Assembly: GCA_013176395.1 (NCBI GenBank)
Contig: JABMLP010000005.1
Location: forward strand, 930,001 to 994,000
Length of the DNA: 64,000 nucleotides
Direction: 5' to 3'
Source of the DNA: Venturia oleaginea
Taxonomy: Eukaryota > Ascomycota > Dothideomycetes > Venturiales > Venturiaceae
Shown here piece after piece: positions 11,435-23,094 of this stretch (position 1 is its first letter; each line of letters starts with the position of its first letter). The notes beneath the pieces are model-generated. The model did no database searches and had not been told where the DNA came from. It saw only the letters and a program-made list of their open reading frames with translations. The position numbers and the translations under genes are program-made.

Positions 11435-12663
11435 AGGAGGCCAGAGAGCACGCAGCTTGTTGGAAGCCGAGGGTGACGATGACATGATGTCCCAGGGACG
11501 AATAATGCGCATACCTTGATAGATTAAGTCGAGTCAACCAAGACAGTTCGGCCATTGGGATTTTAATGTCCACTTCCGTTATGCGAGAACGAATGTCAAC
11601 TAATATTTACTTTGAGTGCAAGCGACGCCATAAATTTCCCTCCTGGCGTGGCTTGCCTCATAATCCATAGAACGCATGAGAAAAAATCACGAATTTTCTT
11701 TCGATTTCTTGTTTTCGTGAGTCCTCTAAGCAAAACATATGTCTTCTGCCTTCTCTTTGAGACCTCGGGAGCGAGAGTTGACGGTCAGTTGTGCCACCTT
11801 GGTGGCAGATCCTATCTTAACACAATTTACTTAATAGTAGGTAGCACAAGAATCTTTTGTTGATGATGGAATTCAAGGGAATTGTCCCCAGGTCACAGCA
11901 TGACGTTCGAGGCCAAAGGGACCAAAGCGTCGAAAGCGTTGGGCGCAGAGACGGATGAGAGGTCCACCATGATTTGATATTGAGGGATGGTTGAGTATAG
12001 TTGCAATTTTGTTGCTAAGAAGATTTAAAACGTCAGAGAAAGAAGAAGACGATAACCAAGATCAGATGATAGATCAAGCCAATAAGATGATGATGAGAAA
12101 GCGAATGGAACTTGAAGCGTCAAGGTGGTTGTTGATGTTTGAACGATGTCCGAGTTCTCGGAAGATGAGGATCTGGCAGCACACGTGACGGACGGATACT
12201 TCCTTCTATTGAATTAGAAATTACGTTCTGGGATCCCATGTAAATACATGACTAAGAAGATGCGATGAAATAATACTCGAAGATGTCACGTGTCGAGATC
12301 TGCATGGGGCGCAAATCTCTCTTTCTCCCTATGGAAACTCGTCCATCTGGAAAGCACGATCACAGATGCATTGCACGCGGCAATGTCATTTGTTACTTTC
12401 ACAGTCACGCAGTCATGAAGTACCATGAGAGCTGACTCGACTTCAATAATCGTCGGCCAAAACGCGTAACTGACTGCACAGCCTTGAAGACTCGCAGCCA
12501 AGAAGTGGCTTACACACCCGAACGCTGTGCAGGCATCAACATTGCCTGGGACAAAGGCCACCTCCATACCGTGATTTCAACTTCTTTTCCTTTGCCTGTT
12601 GAATCCTAGTCCATTTCTCTCCTCCTCCTCGCGCTACTTCCTCTCTCGCAGACATCCACAGCT
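11435..12663. other. Intergenic, no gene seen
   Basis: No supported gene. A 93-codon minus-strand frame at 12286-12567 has an ATG but no family features and overlaps the probable promoter of the next gene. Confidence 0.45.
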
Positions 12664-13702
12664 ATGGAAACCAGGTCACCAGTCTCAGCCGGCAGCATCA
12701 TGTCAATTCCAAACTCGACAGTCTTTCCATGGCCGGTAACAGGACTGTTCACGTTAGCTCTGGCAATAGGCATACACGTTATCTATACCTCTCTCACCTC
12801 GAAGAAAGCACCGCAAAGCCAGGCACAGTCGCCATTCTTCAACTTGTCAGTTCACGACTCGACTCACCCCGCAGTTGCCAAAATACACCCCGCTAACAGT
12901 ACCCAGACCCCCTGAGCTTCGCAACATGATATACGAATACCTAGTTCTTCCCGAACCGACGAATCGTATTTCGCCCACTGAGAACCTCCCATCGCTCAGG
13001 CGGTTCCTGGCCTTTTTCGCTAGAGCTTTACGACTCCCCTCCTTCCTTTCGCCCACTACCTCAAAGCCTCGCGTCATATACGAGCACCTGAATACATTGT
13101 CTCTGGTCAGCCGGCAATTTCGATCCGAGTTCATGGACGTATACCACCGCAATGCCACATTCTACTCTACGCTGGACGCTTCATCGCCAGGAGCACCACA
13201 GCACAATGTCTTTACGAATCCCAAGGCCACAGGCGCACTCAGCCGCGTCAGAGTCGCTTCCTTGAAGATTCTCGCAACGCCCGGCATATCAGGCGCCTTC
13301 GACCCTCGCGAAGTCAACTCATCAGGCGACTGGTCTCTCAAAAATCAAGTCTTCGAGGCGATGGAATCAATGAACGTCCTCCGTTCTATGAGTTTGAATA
13401 TTCAAGCCGCAGGGAATCAACTCTGGAATCCCGTGTGGCTATGGCATTTTACATCACAAGCGTTCAAGGAGAGCAAAGTCGTGGCGTTCAAGAAGATGGA
13501 GTTTACACTTGAGAACTGGCATTTCAGAGAACCGAATCATATGGTCAGGAACGACAAGGGCGACTGGGAGTGGAGGTGTTCCATGGATCACTACATGCAA
13601 GATGATATCCCTAGACGACTTGCTATCCGCGAGTTCTGCGGCGCGCTGTACGACAAATGCGACGTTTGTGAGCCGAGTGAGGAGGCGTTGGGCGATATAT
13701 GA
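12664..13702 (+). CDS. 2EXR (F-box-like) protein with N-terminal membrane anchor
   Basis: Two exons, 12664-12845 and 12907-13702, 325 residues. The 61-base intron (GTCAGT...CGCTAAC...CCCAG) restores SPFFNLPPELRNMIYEYLV, the typical 2EXR opening, at about residues 56-72. The N-terminal exon carries a likely transmembrane segment (WPVTGLFTLALAIGIHVIY). Later family features are LNTLSLVSRQFRSEF and the FDPREVNSSGDW region; a CDVCEPSEE segment is near the C-terminus. Function unknown. The ATG at 12664 is the first in frame; the ATG 36 bases downstream is an alternative. A second 2EXR gene lies at 3.6 kb, but the two proteins are not close copies. Confidence 0.75.
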
Positions 13703-14244
13703 GATGGAAACTATAGACGGACGGCGCTCACACGACCGAGGCACGATGGGTTTGTCAAACATGTCCAGGATTTTGCTTTGCGGAGGTGCTTGTGTTTGAG
13801 TACCTAATTGTGAAGCGATGGTTTTGGAGTTGATACGGATATGCGTTTTGAGGATTTGGTGCGATAATACCCCTTGTATTATAGTCGCTTGCTGGGCAAG
13901 TCGAGGCTGGCTGGCGTTTACTTGGCTTTTTGTTCCTTTGATTTGAAACGAAACAACGGAAGGCGATGTTTGGGTGATATCTTTTAATGGTTATTTTTAT
14001 TGATAGAGTTGGTACTACATATTGCCGCATTTAGGCTAGGTGGATGAACGAGATGAAGATTGGGTCCATAGAATTGATAGAGATGCTATTTGACCTTTTG
14101 TAGTCTTCCTTCCATGGCCGTAGTAATGTGCATTGGAGCGATGGTGATGTTAGCGGTTCATTCTGGGGTAACGTAGGCTGGGCTCATCGGCGTGATTATA
14201 GACAAGGGGCAAAGACACTGCTCGTTATGATACTTGGAGGTTAG
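13703..14244. other. Intergenic between convergent genes
   Basis: 3' regions of two convergent genes. No supported coding sequence or repeat. Confidence 0.5.
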
Positions 14245-15063
14245 TTATAACGTTGCAATGCTTACAGATTGATTGTAACGTTTTTGAGATGGGTAGGTGA
14301 AGTATCGGTGCTTCCATCTTCTTTCTACATAAAGTGAGGATTCTCCAATGGTGAAACCGATTCGGTTCATTGGAGTGACGATAGTTCTAGAACTGGAAAA
14401 TTCCTTTCCCGTATCGCTTGAAAGATTGGCGTCAAAGCTCATATCATTTGCAAGTCGTCGCTCCAGTGGAGGCAGTTGTTGATGGTACCTGTGGTTTTCG
14501 TAGTATAAAGTGCTTGAATAGTGTTGTAGATGCATGTATTGCTGGATTGATTGTTAGTTTAAGAAAAATCTGTAATCGTGGGACGCAAGAATTACTTGTG
14601 TGAGTGAATTCGTGGGGCTTGTTATCGTGCTTTGGGCGTTCGGGACCCATTCGTTGATGATGTTTTGGTGGATGGGCGAGGGTGATCTTGGTTTCTGTTA
14701 GCTTTTCCTTTTCCCTTTTCTGAATGTTTTATCAGATGGGTGCTTACTTACGGATGTTGTGGCTAGGTAGATGGGACTTTGAAGGACGGCTTGGAGGGCT
14801 TCGTTTGGTTGCCCGTCTATGAGTATTTTTAGGGGTTGTCCACGGTCTGTCATGGTCCAGGACAAAGTCTTCATGCAACCGTTGAATTGCCAATGCTGGG
14901 TGAATAAGAGTGTATGGGCTGTTGTTCTTAAGGCGTGAAGTGCCGTCATCCATATCAAAGAGGAGGCAAGCAGGAGAAGGCCTGATTGCCAGTAGGTAGA
15001 GGAGGTATGCTTGATTAAGGAAATTGGTTCGCAAACTCCGCTTTGCCTCAAGTATAGACTCAT
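14245..15063 (-). CDS. Unknown single-pass membrane protein, 3 exons
   Basis: Exons on the minus strand: 15063-14752, 14694-14596 and 14541-14245, 235 residues. Intron 1 (57 bases) has donor GTAAGT and acceptor CTAACAG; intron 2 (54 bases) has GTAATT, AACTAAC and CCAG. Both are in phase 0 and the junctions keep one long frame through three different reading frames of the genome, which is the main support. Residues 23-45 (YWQSGLLLLASSLIWMTALHAL) form a probable membrane helix. No known domain recognised. An overlapping longer minus frame at 14744-15175 has an ATG too but ends in intron 1. Confidence 0.55.
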
Positions 15064-15720
15064 GTTCTGAGAAAATCAGAAAAATATCCCGTTCGATCAA
15101 TATATTACAGCTTAACGGTGGACTGAATTGCAACACAATATCACAGCTAGGAGGCCGTACATATTCACCTGGCAAGCTTTTGAAGAGCTGTCAATAAACT
15201 TGCAGATTGCCTGTATTTTGAGATTGTTTGGCAAAGAGGATGTGCCTTTGGACACCCGCTCTGACATGTTCTATGCCTCAAGCAAAAATGAACGGAGCTA
15301 CGTCTGGAATGGATCTGGAGTTATAAATGTGGAAATTACTTGAAAAGATTCAGAAAGACGACGTAAGCGACCCTAACGCATAGGCCAAGGCGGGGATTAG
15401 AATTAATAGTACACTCGTACCTCCTAGCCTCGGCCTTGTTCAGCCCTCCCGTATCGATCAAAACTCCTCTTTGATCTTCCCCACCATTATCATCATCATC
15501 ATCATTGATCCTGACTTTGAGAATAGGCGATGCATGCTAGACCGCTGCGCATATCGAAAACCATGCTTTTCGCGTCCTTTCATCGGTGCAATTCCCAGAG
15601 CTTCTCGTGTCAGGTCGACGGCGGTGATTTCATCCGGCTCATCCCGGTACAGAAATGCTACTACTTGAGCTTGAGGAAATACTGTGACTTCTGGTTGAAG
15701 ATCGTTCAGCAATCCTCACC
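15064..15720. other. Divergent promoter region
   Basis: Lies between the divergent membrane-protein and lipase genes. A (CAT)n-like run, ATCATCATCATCATCATTG, is at about 15489-15507. No gene supported. Confidence 0.5.
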
Positions 15721-17043
15721 ATGTACAACTCACTACTCTTCACACATTTGGCCAGTTTTCTTGTGGTAGTCTCTGCCGCGCCTCTTGACGGCCTTGTACC
15801 AGCAATTGCAAACCCATTTTCACGACATTTGTTCAAGCGCATAGAAATCCCCCTCTCTCCATCGCAAGATCCATTCTACACACCTGATGGATCCGCATGG
15901 AAAGATGCGCTCCCCGGCACCATTTTGAAGCAACGAGATATCACCTCCCGAGGCATCGGCAATTTGACGACCCTGGCAAACCTCAATGCATATCAATTAC
16001 TCTATCGAACAACCGATGTGCACGGCCTGCCCAGCTATACAGTAACAACCATTTTGAAGCCGCCGAATGCAAACCCGCTGCTGCACATGTCCTATCAGCC
16101 GGCGACGGACTCTCCCAACATCGATTGTGCTCCTTCTTACGGTCTGCAAGCTGGAGCATCTCCCACGGCGTTTTCAGTCCAGGTAGAGCTTGATGGCGCG
16201 ATGAGTCCATTCCTCAGTGGAGGCGTGATTGTCAGTGTTCCCGACTATGAAGGGCCGCAAGCTGCATTCTCAGTCGGTCCGGAGAGTGCCCAAGGAGTCC
16301 TAGATTCGATCCGAGCTGTTCTCAAATCTGGAGGACTGACTGGTGTCAGTTCAAATGCTTCGACTACGATGTTTGGATACTCGGGTGGAGCTCTAGCCTC
16401 CGAATGGGCAGCAGAGTTTCGTTCAGTGTATGCTCCCGAATTGAACATCATCGGTGCAGCGATTGGAGGTCTACCAACTAACATCTCGAAGACCTTCATG
16501 GCCGTCAATGGCGGCCCCAGTGCTGGACTTGTGCCAGCTAGCTTTCTCGGAATCGCGGCCAAGTTTCCATCATTTCAGAATTGGATCGACGAAAATCTCA
16601 TCGAGAACCAGGATCTCTTTGAAATCCCTCTCTCGGAATGCAATTCCTCTCCTGCAAATGCATCGTACGGCTATAGTGCCAGACTAGCATATCAAAACAT
16701 TGCCAGCTGGTTTGTCGACAACGGAACGAATATTGTCAATGACAACCGCGAACTCCTTGCCCAGATTGGAATCATGGGAATGAACGGACCGCCTACTTTT
16801 CCCATGCACGTGTGGAAGAGTACGACGGATGAAATCGTGCCTACTATTGAGGACACCAATGCTTTGGTGAAGAAGTACTGCTCGACAGGTACCAACATTG
16901 AATACGTGCGATATGCAAATTCGAACCATAGCGCGACTTTCGCGTTGGGTTTTCCAGCTGCTGCAAGATTCATTACCAACCTCTACGCTGGGATTGCGCC
17001 AGGCAATTGTACTATCACTGATGTACCTGGCGCGAGTGCTTGA
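15721..17043 (+). CDS. Secreted lipase, LIP family
   Basis: Single exon, 440 residues. Signal peptide MYNSLLFTHLASFLVVVSAAP, then a short propeptide ending near KR (residues 39-40), a possible Kex2 site. The alpha/beta-hydrolase fold of the fungal secretory lipase family (relatives of Candida LIP genes) is clear: nucleophile elbow GYSGGA with Ser221, Asp370 in STTDEIVP, and His403 in NSNHSATF. GGLPTNISKTF and the SVPDYEGPQAAF region are also typical. It would hydrolyse extracellular triacylglycerols or other esters. Several N-X-S/T sites fit a glycosylated secreted enzyme. Length is normal for the family and no intron is needed. Confidence 0.93.
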   Translation: MYNSLLFTHLASFLVVVSAAPLDGLVPAIANPFSRHLFKRIEIPLSPSQDPFYTPDGSAWKDALPGTILKQRDITSRGIGNLTTLANLNAYQLLYRTTDVHGLPSYTVTTILKPPNANPLLHMSYQPATDSPNIDCAPSYGLQAGASPTAFSVQVELDGAMSPFLSGGVIVSVPDYEGPQAAFSVGPESAQGVLDSIRAVLKSGGLTGVSSNASTTMFGYSGGALASEWAAEFRSVYAPELNIIGAAIGGLPTNISKTFMAVNGGPSAGLVPASFLGIAAKFPSFQNWIDENLIENQDLFEIPLSECNSSPANASYGYSARLAYQNIASWFVDNGTNIVNDNRELLAQIGIMGMNGPPTFPMHVWKSTTDEIVPTIEDTNALVKKYCSTGTNIEYVRYANSNHSATFALGFPAAARFITNLYAGIAPGNCTITDVPGASA

Positions 17044-18696
17044 AAAATTGCCGATTTTGCCGTTTGGCAAGCGTTCTCGCTTTCGCGTAGAGCAGTTGAT
17101 TGAGATGGCTGGTGGAGGCGTAGTCAACCCTAAGCAAATTAAGCGTAATGTGCTGTACGATTACGAATATCGATATTTCAGCGTCATTCCGCTATCGCGT
17201 TTTCCATCCTTGAGTTGACCTTGCTTCCTTGTCTCATGATATATATTTTTTCTTTCATCACAAGTGAACAAGTCATGCAAAGATGGTCGCAAAGTCGGTC
17301 TGACGTTGGCATTGCTTCACATAACCAAACGAGTGATGCTGTGTGCTGTCTCGTGAGGCTCTGCATGATGCAGAGGAACAGATGGGGAGGCACAAGTGAG
17401 GAGGGACAGATGGGGAGGAGCAAATGAGAGGAGTGAGATTTGAACTGGGTGCTTTCCCCACAGTTCCGGACAGCGACGAATACCGACCCTTGCGCCTCGT
17501 AACGCGGTCTGGTGCATGATTCTTACGACGCAGATATCTCGTCCGAAAGATTGTAGCCAAGCCATACGCGCATGCAGAACAACGCACTTTAACCGTCGGT
17601 AGATTTGTGGGAGCCGGCAGGCAGAGAGAGGTGAGAAATGGTGAGCGAAAGGAAGAGGGATCCGTGTCTTCACCCGCAGTTCTTCCCCATGATTGATTGC
17701 AGCGCTCCACAGCACGCCATCACCTTTTCAGCGATTCCGGGCTCGCAATCAATTCCGTTGACCCAGCGTACTATGTATTAGTGCAGCGTACTTTATCGTG
17801 GTTTGTTGCAAGGACAGACGAGGCTGGCCTTAGCGCAGCTTGATAAAATACTGCCGCGGACACCACCACGGAAGCTGCCTTGTTGGTGTTCTAAAAGGAA
17901 TTCTGAGAAGCCATGCGGGCCAAGACGTCAACAGCGATCACAACGGGCGTGCTGATCTGGGCACTGGGCAGCGTCTTGGTGTTTTCTACCTCCCTTCTAG
18001 AAGAGGGACTATGGCGCGTTCGCAGCATGAACCTAGGGACTGAAGAGCCTAATAGACAGGGTGTGTCCCGCAGCCATCCCCCCATGCGACCGTCTCCAAA
18101 ATTGATAAAGCCTCACCTGCAGGCCAAGTTCCGACGCTTTTCCAGTGGCCAAGCCGCGATCCTCCGACAAATCCCACGCCCGGCTCTCCTGCTGATCGGG
18201 CCACCCTGGGTGATGCGCTCCAACCACTGACGGACACTTACCATAAATGCAACCCTACCCGGTGCTAGGCCAGGAAAACGCGGCCAGTTCCTCCGGTAGT
18301 CTCAATTACGTGTGGCGCCAAACTTAAAGCGCGCATCGAATCGCCCGCCACATTGGCTGCATCGAGGCCGAAGTGCCGGAACTACCCAATGACGGGGTAT
18401 CGTTATGCGAGGCATGAAGAAGGTCCAGAGGCTAGTCCACGCTCCCACTCTGGTACTTAGCGGTTTGGGGGTGAGGCTATTCTTCCTTTCGCTTTGATCG
18501 TCCGTCTCACCTCTCGTCTCCCCATATCAAGTTATCAACTGCCTCCTCCATGAAAATTCGTGCCCCATGAACATATATACACCTTCAATGCTGCAATCTT
18601 GATTCGTCACGTCCCACTGTTTCAATCCAGTCTCGCAACATCCAACACCGACGTCAGCCTCAACAACAATCCAAAGCCATTCGATAACATATCAAA
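17044..18696. other. Intergenic, no gene seen
   Basis: No supported gene in 1.65 kb. Short direct repeats of AGATGGGGAGG lie at 17380-17420. A T-loop-like TTCAAAT on the minus strand near 17440 does not fold into a tRNA. Confidence 0.45.
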
Positions 18697-19279
18697 ATGC
18701 CTTTCCGTGCCAAACTCAGACAAACCTTCAGTCGAAACTCTCATCGGTCATCGCAATCTTCCGCAGATACCTCGAGTTCATACGGCAGCTCATCGAGTAA
18801 AAACGTCGATGTTTACAAGCCTGGAGAGAAAATACCTCAGAAATACCGCAGGCCGGTCGACAAAGCACACAAAGCAATGCTAGACGCCTACCGAATCGAT
18901 TTCGGCGAACCATCCAGCAGCAGAAGAAGCTTCCAAAGCGAATGCAGTCCAATGGGCAGCCGAATACCCTCAAGAAGAAACAGCATCGACATGTCAACAA
19001 GACGGACACCAATCGGTCGACGAGGAGCAACCTTCATAGAGTTCGGTGCAGACTCATGTAGCGATTCAGACCTTTCCCATCGTAAGTTCCTCTCGCTCGG
19101 AAATTCTACACAACAAGATTGAGAACGAGCAGCTAATGATTTGCAAAGCCGCTTTCTCAAATCAAAGTACAACACAGGGATCACAAGATTTCACATCTCC
19201 TCGACACGACTCCCCTTTTACACCAGAAGACCTCTCACAGGCGATGCAGAAAACATATCTCACCCGTCCTCGCTCATAG
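18697..19279 (+). CDS. Unknown Ser/Arg-rich protein, 2 exons
   Basis: Exons 18697-19081 and 19149-19279, 171 residues. The 67-base intron has donor GTAAGT, branch GCTAATG and acceptor AAAG, and joins in phase 1. The protein is rich in Ser and Arg (SSRRSFQSE, SRRNSIDMSTRRTPIGRR) with likely phosphorylation sites, and ends in PFTPEDLSQAMQKTYLTRPRS. No signal peptide, membrane segment or known domain. The ordered C-terminus, good splice sites and Kozak context (AAAATGCC) support a real gene; function is unknown. Confidence 0.6.
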
Positions 19280-20859
19280 CCTGAACCGGCCTTTGACTAA
19301 ACGAGCACGCAAAGATAACAACATGAATTTCAACGAATGATGTATAATGGACCCGGCGCATTCCCAGCACCCATCGGCGCACACCTGTATAGACCGTTTC
19401 CGAAGTTGGCAAAGAGTCGGAGTGGCAATCTGTGTTTTATTTTCTTCTGTTTGGGAGTTTGACTTGTTGTCCAAGGCGCCTAGGGATGGGGCTACAGGCT
19501 TAGCATTTGCGGATCGACGTTGTGCGTTAAGCGTGTCATTAGGGATCGACACCTGCGCTGTCTTCAGCTTTCTGTTGGCATGCATTTACACCGGTTTGGG
19601 AAGAGCGCCATTGTTTGTTTATTAGTTTGTATTGGTAACCCGGTCGAGTTTTTTCGTTTCGTTCGTGGATGATGGATTGTGTGTGCGTGCGTGCGCGATT
19701 CGTATATACACTTGTCCAATCATTATGGAAGTAGCGGTTTTGTTTCGTTCGGCCGTGTTTTGTCGGCCGTGGATTTGTTTCTCCGGAGATGTATTTTGAG
19801 ACACGATTTTTTTTCACTCTCTCTAGGTGGAGACGAAGTCAGTGGTGGTCGATCTTTGAGACAACACCAAATACCAAGACGCCGTTTGGCATGGCATTCC
19901 CTCACACACTCAACAGTTTTACAAAAAGGAAAGGGACAGCAAGATATGGATGATGATCTTAATACCAATTATTATAATATCATGATAATGCTACCAACCA
20001 AAAACTCCATCGCTTCCCACGAAAAGTGTGATTGTCGTCGGCGTCGTGCAGTTTCTATGATGATGCTGTCCGCCTCCATACTGTGTATAAATACTGTGTA
20101 TGGATGCCCAGTCTCCATCCCACGCCGGCCAAGAGTAACAAAACACATCATCGCTGCTTTTTCAATTTCCCGCAAACCAGGTCGATGGTACCGATGGGAA
20201 GGACTTGACTTCCTTGTTCACTCCCATCACCAAGACATGACAGCCATCCTGGCTGCTTTCCTGCCTTCGATATTTCGGCCTCCGGTTTTTCAGCCTGCAG
20301 AGCTGAACGCGATGGTAGTCAATGATTTCACGGGCGGTTAATAGGAGGAGGCTTTGTTGCCAAGGTCAGAACTGTTTGTTTCATGAGGTAGAGCCAAGGA
20401 CGCGGTCGGTCGCTGCGAGTCAGACTATTGAATCTGTGCTGCATTTCTTGGGAATGGCAGCGCGTAGAAAGAACTATGGCAGCTATGTGGTCCTTCCGTC
20501 CTGACATTTCTGAGTAAGTACCTAGGCGCTTGGCTGATCGATCCGAAAGTGCCAACATGAGCTTGAACTAAGTCGATGTGAGCTGTGTCAAGGACTTGGC
20601 AGCTGAACAAACATGACAATTGAGGCAATACAAATTTCTTTCCTGTGAGGATTTCCAAATGCAAGGACAGTAGTCGGAGATGGAAAACTGATGGCGCTTC
20701 AGATTCGAGCTTTGCGCCGGAGATGCAGCGGTGTCTTTGCATCCAATCGTACGTACATGATGAGGTCCGTCAGTTGGCGCACTTCGAAGTCCAAGCTGCA
20801 GATAAAGGCAGAGATGGGCACCGAGTCGAAGAGGCAGGCGAAGGGGTTTGGCTGAAGGA
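19280..20859. other. Intergenic, no gene seen
   Basis: A 220-codon frame at 19679-20341 opens with GTG and has no family features, so I do not call it. The rest has only short frames. Confidence 0.4.
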
Positions 20860-22493
20860 AAGTAAGGAGAGGGTTGATTGATTGATTGATTTTATCCTAC
20901 TCGGTTGCAGCCGCTTAATCAGGCAGCTATGTCCGGTTAGGAGGACTTCATCAGACAGCCGACACGTGATAGATTATATAATCCACCGCGCCCCACTTCG
21001 CCCCGTTCAATGAAACAAGACCAGCTGTCCCCTCGTCCTCCCTCTTTTCCCTTAACCAGTATCTCCAAATGCCCGCTGGCTCTTGTAGATACTGGTTATT
21101 CTGCTAGTATATCTGTGCTATGTAGACTCAAGAGGCAATGCCTCGTGTTTCGCTATCCTTCTACCTACAGTCTCCCTCTAATGCTCAGCTTGTCTATCTG
21201 TTTCGCCTTATCCCTCAAGGCCAATGGGTTCCCTAAGTATGTTTCTGCTTGTGAAAGTTGCCTTGCACCAGATTCCTATGCGGCGGTGTATTTGGTTGTG
21301 TGATGCTGGAGACAATAGTAACCATCGTAGTCGTGATTTCGCTGCTTGGGTGTGATACTCCGGGTATGCCCGTGGACGAGGCTGTCTGGTAGCTGCCGTA
21401 TTGTATGGCGCCGATCGTGCTATAGACCTGCCGTCTTATAGTCGGAGCCTATCTGCTGCTAGTCGCTCTTCCTACTTGCTATATCGCGCTCCTACTCTTG
21501 CCAATGCCATAACTGGGACGCAACAGTCTGGGGAGAGGCTCAAGGCTACGTCTGCTGGCTTGTAGGGAGGGGATTTGCCGCCAATAAGCTCCTTCTATAC
21601 GTCCTTACTGCTTACTGTGTTGCGCACCTACTCTTGCCAATGCCATAACTGGGAGGCAACAGTTTGGGGAGAGGCTCAAGGCTCTGGACATCAGCTTGCA
21701 GCAGGACGGTTTGCGGAGACGATAGTAGATGAGGTTCTCTAGCAGCTGCCGTATCGTGTCGCACCGATTGTGTTGTAGACCTGTCGTCTTATAGTCGGAG
21801 CCTATCTGCTGCTAGTCGCTCTCCCTGCTTGCTATATCGCGCACCTACTCTTGCCACTGCCATAACTGGGACGCAACAGTCTGGGGAGAGGCTCAAGGCT
21901 ACGTCTGCTAGCTTACAGGGAGGGGATTTGCCGCCAATAGGCTCCTTCTATGCGTCCTTACTACTTACTGTGTCGCGCACCTACTCTTGCCAATGCCATA
22001 ACTGGGACGCAACAGTTTGGGGAGAGGCTCAAGGCTCTGGGCAACAGCTTGTAGCAGGACGGTTTGCCAAGACGTTGGGAGAGATTGTCTAGTCGTTGCA
22101 GTGGTGTGTGGTGCCGATTGTTGCGCACCGGGCGTCTGGTGTTTGAGATGTGTTGAAGGTATTGCCGTTCTAGCAGTGACTCGTCGACTCGGAGCGTTGC
22201 AGTGTCATCTGGGGTGATGGACTAGCCGGGAGATAGTGACTAGATGGTTGCTGTTGTCTTTGGTGGACGCATCGTTCGTGTAGCTTGCTCATGTATTCGT
22301 CTGCTTGCTCTGCCGTGGCCGCGACGGCGACTCTAGAGATATCTCATCGACGCTGAGGGACGCGCGATGGCCTCTAGAGGCCGGAGCGGCCACTGGCAGA
22401 GGTGTTTTGATGATCTTTAGATGATACTTCTGTAAATTCCAAAAATTGAGTTCTCGCTGTGTGTGCTGTTTTCGTGATCAAGTAAGGAGAGGG
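20860..22493. mobile_element. Unclassified repeat element with 14-bp flanking direct repeats
   Basis: The sequence AAGTAAGGAGAGGG occurs at 20860-20873 and again at 22480-22493, as expected of a target-site duplication around a 1.6 kb insert. The insert starts with (TTGA)4 at 20874-20889; on the minus strand this would be a (TCAA)n tail, as in non-LTR retrotransposons, so a 5'-truncated LINE or a SINE-like element reading right to left is possible. No reverse transcriptase is visible. A TATATAAT at about 20976 and a 97-codon plus frame at 21010-21303 without homology also occur. The interior contains tandem duplications described separately. Confidence 0.5.
21391..22096. repeat. Nested tandem repeat: two 353-bp units, each with two subrepeats
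   Basis: Unit 1 starts at 21391 (AGCTGCCGTA) and unit 2 at 21744, a period of 353 bases. Within each unit a segment of about 60 bases beginning CCTACTCTTGCCA and containing AACTGGGACGCAACAG occurs twice, 136 bases apart: starts at 21491, 21627, 21844 and 21980. Copies differ by scattered substitutions. In one plus frame each subrepeat reads CQCHNWDATVWGEAQG, but stops interrupt the frame between copies. Confidence 0.85.
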
Positions 22494-23094
22494 AGAAGCT
22501 GAAGTAACAACCTAAATCAAGGGGTGCTCGTCACGTGGCTGGCTTAACGCAATTTAGGTTGTCCGGGAGGACCGGGAGAGATCTGGAATTTTTTCTTCCT
22601 CCATCAGAGTCCATCTCTTGTTCACCAGAGCCCACTCACAAAATCCGACTTTTTCCATTGACTTTTGGCCTGAGGTTGCCCTGAATTGTTCACCGTTTTG
22701 CACATCCTATTATCTGCCGGGTCATCCAACCTTGAGACCAACCTAATCTTCTCGGGTTTCGCTCAGGATCCTGGAGTCTATGATCCCAGGCCATTGTCTC
22801 GTCGCACCATTTGAAGAGGTATTATATCCGTAGCCTCATCTCGATATCATTGATCATTGAGAAAGATGGCACGGGCTTTGCGGAGGCCGCTCCGTGCTTC
22901 ATGGCGGTCGCCATTCCTTCCTACGATATAAGATTAAGAACACCGGCAGCATCACCGTACCAAAAGAAAGGGGGCAGATCTTACCCAGGAGGCTACCTAT
23001 AGATGGAGGTCACAGTATCAAAGTCTAGAAAATCTTCACCACTGACTCTTTACCTTCCATATCTCAAATCTCTTTCATTCTAAATATCAAAAAT
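22494..23094. other. Intergenic, upstream of the small secreted protein gene
   Basis: No gene supported. It must contain the promoter of the downstream small gene. Confidence 0.5.

Noticed and set aside
12286..12567. 93-codon minus frame with ATG and several Cys
   Set aside because: No signal peptide or known pattern, and it sits in the promoter of the 2EXR gene.
17430..17540. tRNA-like signal on the minus strand (TTCAAAT T-loop)
   Set aside because: The flanking bases do not form T, anticodon or acceptor stems, and no D-arm is present at the right distance.
19679..20341. 220-codon plus-strand frame
   Set aside because: Opens with GTG, composition is irregular, and no domain, signal or splice support is seen.
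22369..22382. Perfect 14-base palindrome GGCCTCTAGAGGCC
   Set aside because: Short palindromes of this kind arise by chance, and no repeat or regulatory context was found.
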